Assembly: GCA_015680905.1 (NCBI GenBank)
Contig: CM027385.1
Span: forward strand, 84,093,501-84,157,500
Direction: 5' to 3'
DNA length: 64,000 nucleotides
Origin: Coptis chinensis
Taxonomy: Eukaryota > Streptophyta > Magnoliopsida > Ranunculales > Ranunculaceae
Shown here piece after piece: positions 26,152 to 36,608 of the stretch. The position numbers and the translations under genes were made by a program. The notes under the pieces were generated by a model. It did no database searches. It saw only the letters and a list, made by a program, of their open reading frames with translations, and was not told the DNA's origin. How positions within the stretch are numbered: position 1 is the first letter of the stretch; each line of letters starts with the position of its first letter.

Positions 26152-26240
26152 TTTTTTTTTTATTTTTATTTTTTTGGTAACCTAACATTCACCATTTATT
26201 TATTATTATTTTTATTTTATTTTGGTAACTTAATAGACAT

Positions 26241-26799
26241 CGGTTATTTTGCAAAATTTGATTGCAGAGATTATTTATACACTGTGATCAAGCCTAATAA
26301 TACGCAGAAATTTCGTAATATTGAATTAATATTGTCGGCCTATGCCCAGGCCAAATTCTAGCCAGGAAACCCAAAACACTCTAAATTATGCCAAACTCCG
26401 GATAACCGACTTGGCACTTTGGACTTTGGACAAATCAGATCAAATAATTGGATCCGAATCTAACTTGAAAAAGAATGCTTGATCGAATTGTCATTGTTAA
26501 AATGGTATGAAACTATGAATATAATATAATCAAAGTATCCAACCCAACATGAAATTGTCAACATCATCAATTCAACAATATTAGGAAAATTCTCGTAATA
26601 GTGCAACATTTGGTAATTTAAGATTTACCCCAATAAAGTGGAAGGAATAATTACGAGATTTTGAAATGAGCTATATTTAGCGAGTATTTCTTGTTATTTT
26701 TCTGAAGATTTTGTTTGTTTCACTGCTTTATAAATTTTTCACGCTGCACCACAATATACCTTAGAAGGACAAAAGAAATTCAAAGAACAGATATCTCCA
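26241..26799 (+). promoter_or_regulatory. Upstream region of the TPD1-like gene with TATA box
   Basis: Unique sequence begins right after array B. A TATA-like element (TTTATAAAT, 26727-26735) lies about 65-70 bp before the start codon, which would leave a 5' leader of roughly 35-40 nt. Only about 560 bp separates the gene from the array, so array chromatin could affect its expression (inference). Confidence 0.55.
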
Positions 26800-27451
26800 A
26801 TGCCAATGGCTCTTAAGTGTCTTTATGCAGTTCTCTTTCTCACTCTACTGGGACAAGGTTTGGTTTTAAATTCTGTATTATCAGGATATTTTATTGATAC
26901 TGGATTTATTATTGGCAATTCAAATCAACTTTAGCCTAGTGCAGTTACGGAACTCTGCAAATACCTTTTGATCAACTGTTGTCCAAACCATTGCAAGATT
27001 ATGTTTTCATTTCCTCAAAACGCTTTCAAAAACAGACATATAACTTACAATACAGGACACTATAAGTCTGTAACAGCGTTCACAACCAAATTCTTGATAA
27101 CTAACTTGATATATGATTTCACTTTGCGTTCAATTAATTTCAGGGTTATGTCAGTGTTCCTTGAGGAATATTAAGGTCACTCAGAACCGAACTGGAAGGG
27201 ATGTTAAGGGAAAGGTGGAGCATGAAGTGACAATTATCAATGACTGCAAATGCATGCAGAAACTAATAGAGTTTAATTGCTCTGGCTTCAGCAGTGCTAT
27301 TGTTATTGATCCATCCATCTTCAGCAAGATTGGAGACATTTGTCAACTCAAAGGTGGTGGACACTTAAATGGATACACTTCAATTAAGTTCCGATATGCT
27401 TGGGATACTACGTTTAATTTTATTCCGGCTACTTCCCAGATTGTTTGCTAA
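26800..27451 (+). CDS. TPD1-like secreted cysteine-rich protein, 121 aa, two exons
   Basis: Exon 1 is 26800-26857 and exon 2 is 27144-27451, joined by a GT-AG intron of 286 bp; the junction makes 'LGQG-LCQCSL'. The first ~20 residues form a hydrophobic signal peptide (MPMALKCLYAVLFLTLLGQG). The mature part has the TPD1 layout: 'CSLRNIKVTQNRTG', then 'EVTIINDCKC', 'LIEFNCSGFSS', 'ICQLKGGG', 'KFRYAW' and a final Cys. TPD1 in Arabidopsis is a small secreted ligand of the EMS1/EXS receptor kinase in anther cell fate; shorter TPD1-like proteins of this size are common and mostly uncharacterised. A poly(A) signal AATAAA lies at 27576-27581. The gene looks intact. Family assignment is firm; the specific role is unknown. 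Confidence 0.85.
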
Positions 27452-28440
27452 CCAAAGTAGGCCAACTGAGCGCTACTGTATCTGTGAGTTTATGGTGTTT
27501 AGATGATTAGATCTAATAAGACTATTATAAGGCTAATCACACACGACATACGATTGTCAAAATCGAAATTTCGTTAATAAATCTTTTTTTCTCATATTAA
27601 TGATTTCCATCATTAGCTAATCCTGCATTTGCATTGTTGGACAAACCATAGCTGAAGGAAAAATTACTGTTTTATACTTCACGACTTCAATGCTTGCAAT
27701 GAAACTTTCTGCAGTCTGTTTATCGGGAAAAAAAAACAAACTTTCTGCAGTCTGTTTCCGAACAAATTTTGGTCCATGGTGAGTGAACTGTGAAGCATCA
27801 ATCCACGACTCCGTGTGTGTTATTTAATTAATTTTATTTCCTTTCTGACCAATTTATGGTGTGAAGGTCCAGTTTTACAAGGTGTCAAGGACTTTAGAGC
27901 TCACGATTCCTTTTGATTTGGCAGACAGAATATGACATTCCTCTCACGCACATTCCATCTCGTAAGGCACCGTTTTTGTTTTATTTTTTATAGAGAGAAA
28001 CGCACTTACGAACCACAGTGTAGGGTACCCTCTTTAATGTACAAACCAAAACTGTAAAAGCCTGGAAAGTGCATGCCCAGTTGAGAAGTGATATGATCGC
28101 GAAGCCTAGATTGAGTAGTAGATCATAGTCTCTTAACATAAAATGGATACATGCGCAGCAGCACCAACTATGGGAAATCCACCAATCCACATGTTATGAG
28201 TGAACAACGATAGTTGTGTACCAGGCTACAGAATAACAAATCTCATCTGCAGTCTCTTTATCCCTACATACCAAACCCCACAATAAAGTGAATAAACACA
28301 GGTTTAGGCGTTTAGCAACTCCAGCTGGAAGAACACAATTTACTATTATCCATACTCTTCCCCAATTCAGAACCTGCTGATCAGCTGATCTAACCGACTC
28401 CATCAATGCATGTTTCTAACATGATGTAATCTTGAAGTAG
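27452..28440. other. Intergenic, no supported gene
   Basis: Holds the 3' end of the TPD1-like gene and unassigned sequence. A small tandem duplication of 'ctttctgcagtctgttt' occurs near 27706 and 27742, separated by an A-run. Short minus-strand open stretches at 27981-28406 have no recognisable domain. Confidence 0.5.
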
Positions 28441-28469
28441 AGGATTTTACCTACAGTTACTCCCCCACC

Positions 28470-28712
28470 TGGCACCATAAATCCTCCTCTCACACTGTCC
28501 ACCATAACACTTGCGTGCTGATGCTGTGTATTTCACGCATACACCCATGCGACACATGTTAAATGCAAACAGCCAGTCCATTAGAAAGAATAAACATATT
28601 GAGGATAAAACAGACATGCGCTATAGGCAAAGAAAAGCAAAGTAGCTTTGCTGAGTCCACCAGTGATTGCTATTTTGCCTTCCAGTTTCTTCCTCACAGT
28701 AGTGGCTTCTAT
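28470..28712 (-). pseudogene. Possible short-chain dehydrogenase fragment
   Basis: The minus strand encodes 'KKLEGKIAITGG' followed by 'SKATLLFFA', close to the N-terminal Rossmann signature of plant classical SDRs ('LEGK.A..TGGASGIG.ATA..FA') but with the glycine loop shortened. Further on, 'GVCVKYTA' then, after a frameshift, 'SVMVDSVRGGFMV' resembles the later 'KHAARVMV...G.I' segment. About 100 expected residues between the two blocks are missing and no catalytic Tyr-x3-Lys is seen. If real, it is a deleted pseudogene. A chance match is possible. Confidence 0.33.
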
Positions 28713-29411
28713 CATAATTTTAACCAAACCAAGTATCCACCTAAAGACATATATTGCAGATCAGTACGACTTACGTAAAGCTGAGATAATCTCAAATGAT
28801 TAAGAGTGGCAACTAATTTGGTAAAAAAAACTACATAAAACATGAGTTTCTGATTCCAATTATGGAAAGGAAGAAAACATACAAAAACAAGCCCTTTTGT
28901 CTTTCTCTTAAAGGATCTAGCAGTGCAAGACAGCAAGAGTGGAAATATTTTGCCCCCAGCGGACATGGTCAAGAATATATGCTAGATGCCCTTGAGTTGA
29001 GGGACCCTAATTCATGATGCTACGAAATGGAAAAGATGCTTCAAGGACTAGAGTCCATTACATGAATCAAAACTATCTAAAAGTAAATTCTCATACCTTC
29101 CGTAGTTCCGTCTTTACTAAAGATAAAGATCAACTAAAGTCAATTTGCGGGAGGTTGAGCATGTTTTCCTGGGGAACTTTTTCATGTAAAATTCAAACTA
29201 GAACAGGAGATGAGATGGGATGAGTACTTCTTCATCGTTTCAACCAACAAAACCTAGAACCTTACGAAAAGGATGAAAACTCAGAAATTTTTTTGCAATT
29301 TTAAATTATAACAACCCTCTCCCCTTTTTTTTCTATGGCTATCATGGTATATCCTCACCATTGATGACACAATTTTCAGCAGATATATCACTTTAAAGTG
29401 TGTTGGACTGT

Positions 29412-29431
29412 TGGTGTGTGTGTGTGTGTCT
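29412..29431. repeat. Short TG microsatellite
   Basis: About seven TG dinucleotides in an otherwise unassigned stretch. Confidence 0.6.
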
Positions 29432-29640
29432 GTTCTTATAATTTCTGTTGTACCAATATCACTCCACATGCCACGCCTAATGAGAGATTGAAACTTATAA
29501 CAGCCAGCAAAACTCAATACTACCATATAAACAGGAGCAAATCCTCCCTCTCCAACTTTAATTGTTGGACTGAAGTAGTGGTTCTCAGCTCAGCCTAACT
29601 GAAAGTATTAGGATTGGAAATAAAGCCCCTAAACAACTTC

Positions 29641-31470
29641 TCAACTTTCTATAGGAATTGGAAATAAAGAGAAAAAATGGTAGGGAATATCACTCAAAGT
29701 TGACTTGACCAAAGTACACCTCCCTCCTTTAGATAGGCACTTAGTCTTCCATCCCGCAAGCCTTGAGGCAACCTTCTCAATCACAGTAAGTTGTAGGTAA
29801 CATGTCCACCTCACACTCCACACGACATTTGCTATACCCCCCCAATTTTGGATTTGAACAAACTAATCATCAACCTGGAGATCAACTCAAACCACAGGCA
29901 AAAAGATGCTCAATATTGTGAGCATCCTCAACCATTGCACTAGCAAAGAACATTGTACTACCATCCCGAATCATAGATGAGATATGAAGACAGCATCCTC
30001 CCTATTTGCAGCCTCCAGCCCATCAAAGACCCCCAACCACCAATGAATTGATCATCCAATTAAGCACCTTGGTGCCCAAACCAAAAAAGGTGAAAGAGGA
30101 GCACCTTGCCTTAAACCCCTTGAACTTCAAAGGAAACCATGAGGAACGCCATTGATAACTTGATTAGTCTAGAGAATTGAGCCATCGAGACATACCCTTT
30201 TTTCTCCATACTACTCCAAAACCATCTTTTCCATCACAAAATCAAGTTAATTTTAAAGAAACATAGTCATATACCTTCATGAAGTCCACTTTAACCATTT
30301 TCCTCTTAGCATCCACTAGCTCATTTACTATCAAGCAACAATCAAGAATTTGCCTCTTTCTCAGAAAAGCATTTTGAAAATTGGAGCTAATGCTGCCCAT
30401 CACCTCCCTTCAACCTCCAAACTATGAACCTTGGTATTCATCTTGTACATTGACCCAAGAGACTAATTGTACGTTGACCCAAGAGACTAATAAGTTTATA
30501 ATCCTTGAGATCTTTGACACCTTCCTTTTGAGGGATTAGAGTGAGTGTCGTATTAATACGCCAATCGAGCAATATTGTCATAACATTCCTCCAAATCCTC
30601 ATAACATCACTTCTAACAAAATGTCAAGACGTTTTGAAAAAAGAAATCAGAAATCCATCCGGTCCTAACGCCTTATTACCCCTGAGCCTATCCACAACCT
30701 TCTTCACCTCTTCTTCAAGTAAATAAGATTCCAACCTTTCTTTGTCTTCACTTGAGATTCTATCAAATTGTAGCCCATCCACCCTTGGTCTCTATCTACA
30801 TGGTACATGATATGGTTCATGATAGAGATTTTTACAATACTTTACAACACGATTAGCAATAGTAGTCCCATGCTCCACAATCCTGTTCTTGATTCAAAGC
30901 TTAGGCAAATTATTAATATTTCCCTTACCTTGGCCATCTTGTGAAAATTTTAGTATTTTTTCCCATTCATTCACTTCCTCCATCCTAAACTTTTGTCTCT
31001 CATCCATAAAATAAAACCATAAGAAAAAACTACTGAATTCTTACTTAAGATGAATTCTTCTCAATCTCTCCACATTAGATAGATTGTCTACCTCCTCTTT
31101 AAAATCAAGCTCAACTCTTCCAACTTCACTCCTATTTTCATTTTCATGTTCACCCTTCCAAAGACGACCTCCTTGTTCCATATCTTTGCTTTATCTTTGA
31201 AGAGTGAAGACTAATCATTTTTTTCCATAACATGAACCCCACGTTTCCATTGAAGTTAAAAGATTTCCACTGCTCCTCCATCAAAGGGGAAGACTACCAT
31301 CATTTCAAATCTGAAGAGCCTAGATCCACCCTCTTTGCTTCACATACCAATAAAATCGGGCAATGCTCCAAAAATTTTTCTTGGAATTTTCTACTTCTTT
31401 AGGATACTTCTCTCATTCCAGTGACACCAAAAATCTATCAATGCGACTCGTTAACGGATTTGTAGTTGTA
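29641..31470 (-). mobile_element. L1-type LINE remnant (endonuclease end to RT)
   Basis: Reading on the minus strand from 31470 down, decayed but ordered landmarks appear: 'NLVTTTNPLTSRIDRFLVS' (end of the AP endonuclease), 'GNKALGPDGF' near 30680 and 'LIPQKEGVKDLKDYKLISL' near 30500 (RT palm), and 'VIEKVASRLAGWKTKCLSKGGR' with 'TLVKSTLSDIP' and 'FSLFPIP' at 29823-29641 (RT thumb). Stops and frameshifts are frequent. The element stops at 29641, before the zinc-finger and RNase H region, so it is 3'-truncated or rearranged. The 5' limit is unclear; 31471-32240 may also belong to it but has no motif I can defend. Confidence 0.82.
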
Positions 31471-32082
31471 ACTAAATTTACAGGAAGGGTTCAGCACAAG
31501 CATATGTGACTTCTTCATTATCAACCAGCACACAATTAGACGTCTCCCCAGTAATGATTCTAGTCGTCGCTATCATGTTCCAACACACAAACAACAGTAT
31601 TCCTCCTGTGAGAATGAACATGTCTTCTTTTGAAATTGTGCAGTTTGGAAGTCCAATTTGATCATGGACCCTAGACAACAATAAGTCTAATTTATCCATA
31701 ATTGATTGATCATTTTAAGCCTGATCCAAGTGACTAAACCTCACTTGTCTTCTTTCATTGAGCCGTCACCACTCACCACCTAGAAGAAAGGTCTGAATTG
31801 ACCAATTGACCCGTATAAATAACCCCCATGTTCTGCATGACCCCCGTAGCTTGCCCCATGGCCTGAGCCAACCCTTAGGCCAGCGGGACTCCACACTGCC
31901 CCAGATCAGTTTCTATTTCCAATTGGGTTTGAAGTTGTAACATGACTAACAGATCCACATAATCCATTAACCAGTGGGCTATTAGTTGATCATGTTTCTT
32001 CATTCTCCACCATGTCCTGTCCTTATACCCCATTCAAATTAAGGTGATTCTCATCTAAACCAATCCATCACCACCCTAGGCT

Positions 32083-32350
32083 CCTCCACGCCGATTGGTT
32101 GTCTCTGTTGACCTAGCACTCTATGACTACCACGTGTCATTGAGAGAGACACGTCATCATCTTCTTCCCTGAACCCTCTTAGATTGAATAGATCATCTAA
32201 AACCATCGTGGTTCCCATCACAACCCACGCACCCAACGTTCCTCCACACCGATCAGTTGCCTCTATTGACCTAGCACTCTATGACTACCGCGTGTCATTG
32301 AGAGAGACATGTCATCACCTTCTTCCCGATCCCTCCTGGATTGTATGGGT
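32083..32350. repeat. Direct duplication, ~160 bp period
   Basis: The segment 'cctccacgccgattggttg...' to 'gtcatcatcttcttccc' (32083-32178) recurs at 32243-32329, with 'ttgacctagcactctatgac' shared exactly. The copies differ at several positions, so the duplication is not recent. Confidence 0.85.
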
Positions 32351-32869
32351 CTGTCATGTTTTTTTTCCTTTTATCAAATGGATTTAATCCCCCCTTTCAA
32401 TGAAAATTTCATCCCATAACTTGTATTTTCTTCTCCACTCATCAAATACTTGAAAATAATCAGCTTTCTTTTGAGGGTCTTCCACATATGTTCTATGTTA
32501 TTGACTTAAAGTTCTATACAAACGACCCGTTGAATGGTATTTAGTTTATTTGATGGTCTTTCATGGTCTCTACTGAGCTCCTCCCTCCCACCTTCTACTA
32601 GAGCGAGAGCTACACGGAAGTACAAAACAAACAATATGCTCTGGGTAATGGACGGTGGCAATCAGTTGGCGTGTCCACCCCATTACTGAAATTACAGAAA
32701 CCATTAGCAATGTCGTCCACCCTCTCCACTCATCTTATGGAAGGCCTTAACCTCAGTACCTTTTCTTGAAAAAGGTAGTATACTAACTTTCCAAACCTTC
32801 CAAAACCCATTACATTTGAGTTTCATCACCAACACAGTTTGTTCGAATCTCTTTCTTCCTGGTTCCCAA
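32351..32869. other. Intergenic, nothing recognised
   Basis: No coding region with family similarity, no RNA gene and no clear element ends are visible. Confidence 0.45.
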
Positions 32870-33020
32870 TCCACCACCATTTCTTTTCCCAAGACCTCCA
32901 GAAGTTTCTCAGTTACGCAAACAGCTCCATCTTTCTCAAGGATCCTGATCCACCACCATTTCTTTTCCCAAGACCTCCAGAAGTTTCTCAGCTACCCAAA
33001 CAGCTCCATCTTTCTCAATG
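32870..33020. repeat. 79 bp tandem duplication
   Basis: 'ccaccaccatttcttttccc' starts at 32871 and again at 32950, and the copies stay aligned through 'aacagctccatctttctcaa'. They are near-identical, so this is a recent event. Open frames that cross it are repeat-encoded and not supported as genes. Confidence 0.9.
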
Positions 33021-34306
33021 ATCCCCCTCCTCACTTCTTTGCCCCTCCAATTTGAAAAACTACCCCAGTCCAAGGAAGCTCAAATACCTTCTTTGCTGTG
33101 GGGATCTTCATACCTTATCTAACGAGAAAGACAATACCTTGGATAATTGGATAAAACCTCAATCGTGCTAGCAAATACTCCGAATAAGAAAATCATACTA
33201 GAAAAAGCGTTCACTGGTATAGGAGATGATACTAGACAAAGATCTAGTACTCTTCGCTTGGTTAGAGTCAAAGAGGAAGCACAAGCAATGAAGAAGCAGC
33301 ATGAACAGCTCAAAGCAACCTAACAGAACATAAAAGACTAACACCAAAGTAACACATGAAGAGCTTAAAGCTTAGTAATAATCTGTTTGAAGACATCGTT
33401 CTTCCATGACAATTCATAAAATGAGGAGTGATCTGTTCAGTCCAAAAGCTATATATCTGTACTGACGACACATGTACTTGGCAACTCACTTTAAAAACAC
33501 AAGATCTCCAATTGATAACAGCTAGAAATATACAATTGATTGCTAAAATCTATTTATATGTGTATACAAATTATTCTTAATGCTTTCAAAAGCTGGAAAG
33601 TTACATAATCTAGAGGTAAAAGTGCTGACGATCAAAAGGCTGATCTACCATATGTAAAGTTTGGGATGATAATAAGTTAAGAATCAAGTGTAGATGATTA
33701 GGGTTACCCATAAAATTTCTCATCAACAAATATTATTGTTAGAAAAGTTGAAGAACCGATAACGAAATAGTAACTAATCAGGGTTTGCAACAGATTAGGG
33801 TTATTAGTTAAACTATTAGAGTATCAATTCACAAACAAACATATAGAAAATAATAATAATAAATAAAGGATGACTGGTTTGGGATTTTTTTTCCTTTTTC
33901 CTGAATAAGGATCTTCAATTAAAAAATATAAAATTATTAAGAAGAAAAGATCAAATATGTATCTTTCCCTTCCCCGTCAATGATAATGTTGAAAGTTGGC
34001 TCACCCTTCGCCTCTCTCATCCATATTGTCTTTCTCTTCAAAGCAAGCTCTGTGATTCTCGCATAACACAAAATGGGAGCTTTGCATGTTTGTGTGATTG
34101 AAGGCAATAAAATATGATTAAGAAGATGGTTATCCCTGATTACCAAAAAGGGTATAAGTGTTGCACATCAAGACACTAGAAAAACAGAATGTTTAAATTT
34201 AAGCATACCATTCTTTCAAACATAAAAATAAGAAGGTGAAGGAATATAAAGAAAGAAATAGAGGTAGGAAGCAGGAAAAACATTGGTTTCTTTCTTGAGT
34301 ATAACG
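33021..34306. other. Intergenic, nothing firmly recognised
   Basis: The plus strand around 33190-33322 reads 'IGDDTRQRSSTLRLVRVKEE' in one frame, reminiscent of the charged tail of a plant transposase, but no other motif supports this. AT-rich sequence follows, with a TAA run near 33850. Confidence 0.4.
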
Positions 34307-34460
34307 ATGTGATTTCATCGTTGGCTGCTGATTGATCTCCCCCGTATTGTCCATGATGCTCTCAAGGATTTGCGCCTTGGCTTGACATGTGATTTCATCC
34401 TTGCCTGTTGTTTGATCTCCCATGCATTGCCCATGATGCTCTCAAGGTTTTGCACCTTCA
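34307..34460. repeat. ~81 bp tandem duplication
   Basis: 'tgtgatttcatcgttggctg' (34309) and 'tgtgatttcatccttgcctg' (34388) begin two similar units ending 'gatgctctcaaggatttgcg' and 'gatgctctcaaggttttgca'. Short minus-strand frames across it encode the repeat only. Confidence 0.85.
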
Positions 34461-35242
34461 TCCTGGGCATAATGCTTGTTGGGTCAGGAATCTTTAGAGG
34501 TCGGATACAACATTAGAACGAGTACGACACCAGACACCAGTACGGAACTTGGGAAAGGAGAGAGACAAGGTTGAATAAGATAAGAAGCAGGAGCTCAGCA
34601 ACAAGCAAGGTGAGGAACCAGGATGAACAACTTGCTCCTTTTGAGCACTGCGTGGTAAAACAAAGCTAGTTGCGTCGTCTATCAGATAGTCCAAGAAGGG
34701 CATGACCTATATTGGTTGATGATAGGGTTCCAGTGGGATCCTCTCAAAACAAAGCTAGTTGCACTGATTGAGCACTGATTGTTTCCATTTCTTGCCCCTT
34801 CCATTAAATTTCAACAATTTACAACAAAAAAATTGTTTTTCTATTTCGTTCAAGACAACTTTGAAAATCTAAGTATGATGATTTTACTAATTGCTATTGT
34901 TTTAAAGTAAAAAATCATCAATATAAACTATTACATATTGAAAAATAAAACACAAGACGTAGATAAGAGACGATCTTTTATACATATATAAGGGGTTTTA
35001 TATTTGTAAAACAGTAGTAAAAAGACAAGCTGTTATAAATAAAGGAATCATAACAAGAAGCTGTATACCAAATGTATCTAGAGTTCCAGAGACATTTGTC
35101 ACATGAATAACAGAATAAGTGCTAAACAAATCAAGAAACAAAAAGGACAGTTTGACAAATAGTTTTATAAAAGAATCGTTGTCGTCATAAAAATGTAGTA
35201 GAATGAAAAACTGTTATAAGTGAAAATCATAACAGAAAGTTT

Positions 35243-35390
35243 AAATGTCATTACCAGCGTTCCCAAAAAGACACATGTCACATCAATAAGTGAACGAAAT
35301 GTCGTTACCAGCGTTCCCCACAAAGACATAGGTCACATAAATCAGTGAAAGAAATGTCGTTACCAGCGTTCCCCACAAGACATTTCACTT
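35243..35390. repeat. Three tandem 54-55 bp repeats inside a degenerate array
   Basis: 'aaatgtc(a/g)ttaccagcgttccc' starts at 35243, 35297 and 35352. Looser copies of the neighbouring words ('agagttcc', 'gacatttgtcacat', 'ctgttataa') extend over about 34970-35490, suggesting an older, degraded array around a recently amplified core. Confidence 0.85.
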
Positions 35391-35644
35391 ACAAATATAA
35401 ATGAAAAAGAAAAGTTATTGTATAAAAGAGAAATAAACCAAATATCATAATCTAGAGTTCCTTTAACTGACATTGGTCACATAAAATGAGTTTGAAAAGA
35501 TGTTTTATATTTTATCCAAAAAAAATTCTGTGTAAAAATAATACGAGAAATAAAATAATAGGGAAACACAACAAAAAGTTTCTACTGATTTTGAAAAGGA
35601 AAACAGAGATTTTAGAAAAGGTTTTAGTGATTTTGTAACAAAAC

Positions 35645-35704
35645 AATGCCTGAAAGTCTAGAAAGATTCCGCTCAATGCCTGAAAGTCTGGAAAAATTCT
35701 GCTC
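35645..35704. repeat. Two tandem 30 bp repeats
   Basis: 'caatgcctgaaagtctagaa' at 35645 is followed 30 bp later by 'caatgcctgaaagtctggaa', then a third partial start 'cattgtc'. The open frame over it on the minus strand is repeat-driven. Confidence 0.85.
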
Positions 35705-35883
35705 ATTGTCTTGTGCCTAGGGATATAGAAAAACGTTGTCACGTTCGTTGTGTCAATGACTGCTTAATTTCCCCCTTCTTCTTCCTCCCTAATCTTCTCT
35801 TTCCACCAGTAAAACCCACTCCCATTTACATCTCCTTATCTCCACTTCTCAACAGCAACAGTTCTTCGTCACCATCGTATACT

Positions 35884-36018
35884 AGGGGTGTGCATAAATC
35901 CGATAAACCCAACAAAACCAACCGATCCGAACCGAATCATATAGGTCAGTTATCCATTAGCATCGGATTGGATCGGTTTGGCCTTGAAACCGACCCGAAC
36001 CGCCCCGTGCACACCCCT
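35884..36018. mobile_element. Small TIR element (MITE), 135 bp, 10 bp TSD
   Basis: The left end AGGGGTGTGCAT and right end GTGCACACCCCT are inverted copies of each other. ATCGTATACT flanks it directly at 35874-35883 and 36019-36028. The interior is rich in 'CCGAACC/GGTTTGG' type words. A 10 bp TSD fits Mutator-like MITEs (9-11 bp). It has no coding capacity. Confidence 0.85.
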
Positions 36019-36130
36019 ATCGTATACTAGTACTGATTATTACTATGATACTTTCCTAACTTCAGGTAACTAACTAGAGGTTATATAATAAATACAACTA
36101 ACAAATAATAATATGAAATCTGAGATAACA

Positions 36131-36608
36131 GAAAACTAATCTACTTGTAATTCACATCAATAAACAAAAACGACAAACAGATAAAATAATAATAATAAAT
36201 AAACGTTTAAATATACGTATCTTTTCTTGGCTTCTGCTGTTTTCTTTAATGAGAGGGAAAAAAAGTGAGCGGGGTTTTGTTTATATAGTAGTGAGTTTCT
36301 ATTTTGAGGCGGTGCAACTATGAGCTGTCTATTGGTATGGGCTGGGCCAGAATTTACTAATATGGGCTGGTTATAATTTAATAATTTATTATATCCACAA
36401 ATATTAGAAAATCTAATCTACTAGTATAATTCACATCAAAAAACAGATTTGAAAGAAAAATAATTTCCCCTGAATTCCAACTTAAATATACGTATATTTT
36501 CTTGGCTTCTGCTGTTTTCCGCTCGTTTTTTTTGGGGTAAAAATCGTGATGTGAGCGGGGTTTTGTTTAAATGTTGTTGATTTTTTTTTTTTTTATTTTG
36601 AGGCAGTG
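36131..36608. repeat. Direct duplication, ~280 bp offset
   Basis: Segment 36131-36316 is repeated at 36409-36608. Shared landmarks are 'ctaatctac...aattcacatca', 'aatatacgtat', 'cttggcttctgctgtttt', 'gtgagcggggttttgttta' and 'attttgaggc'. The copies differ by indels. Confidence 0.82.

Larger units (their letters stand above)
8908..26240 (-). repeat. Tandem array B: LINE 3'-end units with A-rich linkers
   Basis: About a dozen related units lie head-to-tail with a period near 1.29-1.37 kb; low-coordinate ends are at about 9641, 10927, 12470, 13784, 14893, 16221, 19062, 20401, 21709, 23074, 24374 and 25035. Read on the minus strand, every near-complete unit starts at the same point (peptide 'DLQWRL..LPLRLGGLG'), runs through a Cys-Cys-His-Cys knuckle and an endonuclease-like domain to the LINE stop region, and ends in A. 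Linkers (9456-9640, 10810-10926, 12290-12469, 13592-13783, 14673-14892, 16010-16220, 18839-19061, 20189-20400, 21514-21708, 22833-23073, 24193-24373, 24939-25034, 26152-26240) repeat a T-run followed by 'GGTAACTTAATATACATCA'. A shared 5' breakpoint argues for amplification of one truncated copy, not for independent insertions. Confidence 0.9.

Noticed and set aside
8908..26240. Cluster of genuine small CPxC zinc-finger genes
   Set aside because: All units are fragments of one LINE with stops, frameshifts and fixed 5' ends inside a tandem array; none has a plausible start, promoter or complete frame.
29281..29640. Zinc-finger or RNase H end of the 29.6-31.5 kb LINE
   Set aside because: I looked for the expected continuation of the LINE below 29641 and found no matching motif in any minus-strand frame.
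31478..31699. Minus-strand 73-codon frame next to the LINE remnant
   Set aside because: It lies upstream of the LINE endonuclease end but shows no endonuclease motif and no other known domain; left unassigned.
32816..33055. Pro/Ser-rich small protein
   Set aside because: Much of it is encoded by a 79 bp tandem duplication, and two overlapping frames are equally open.
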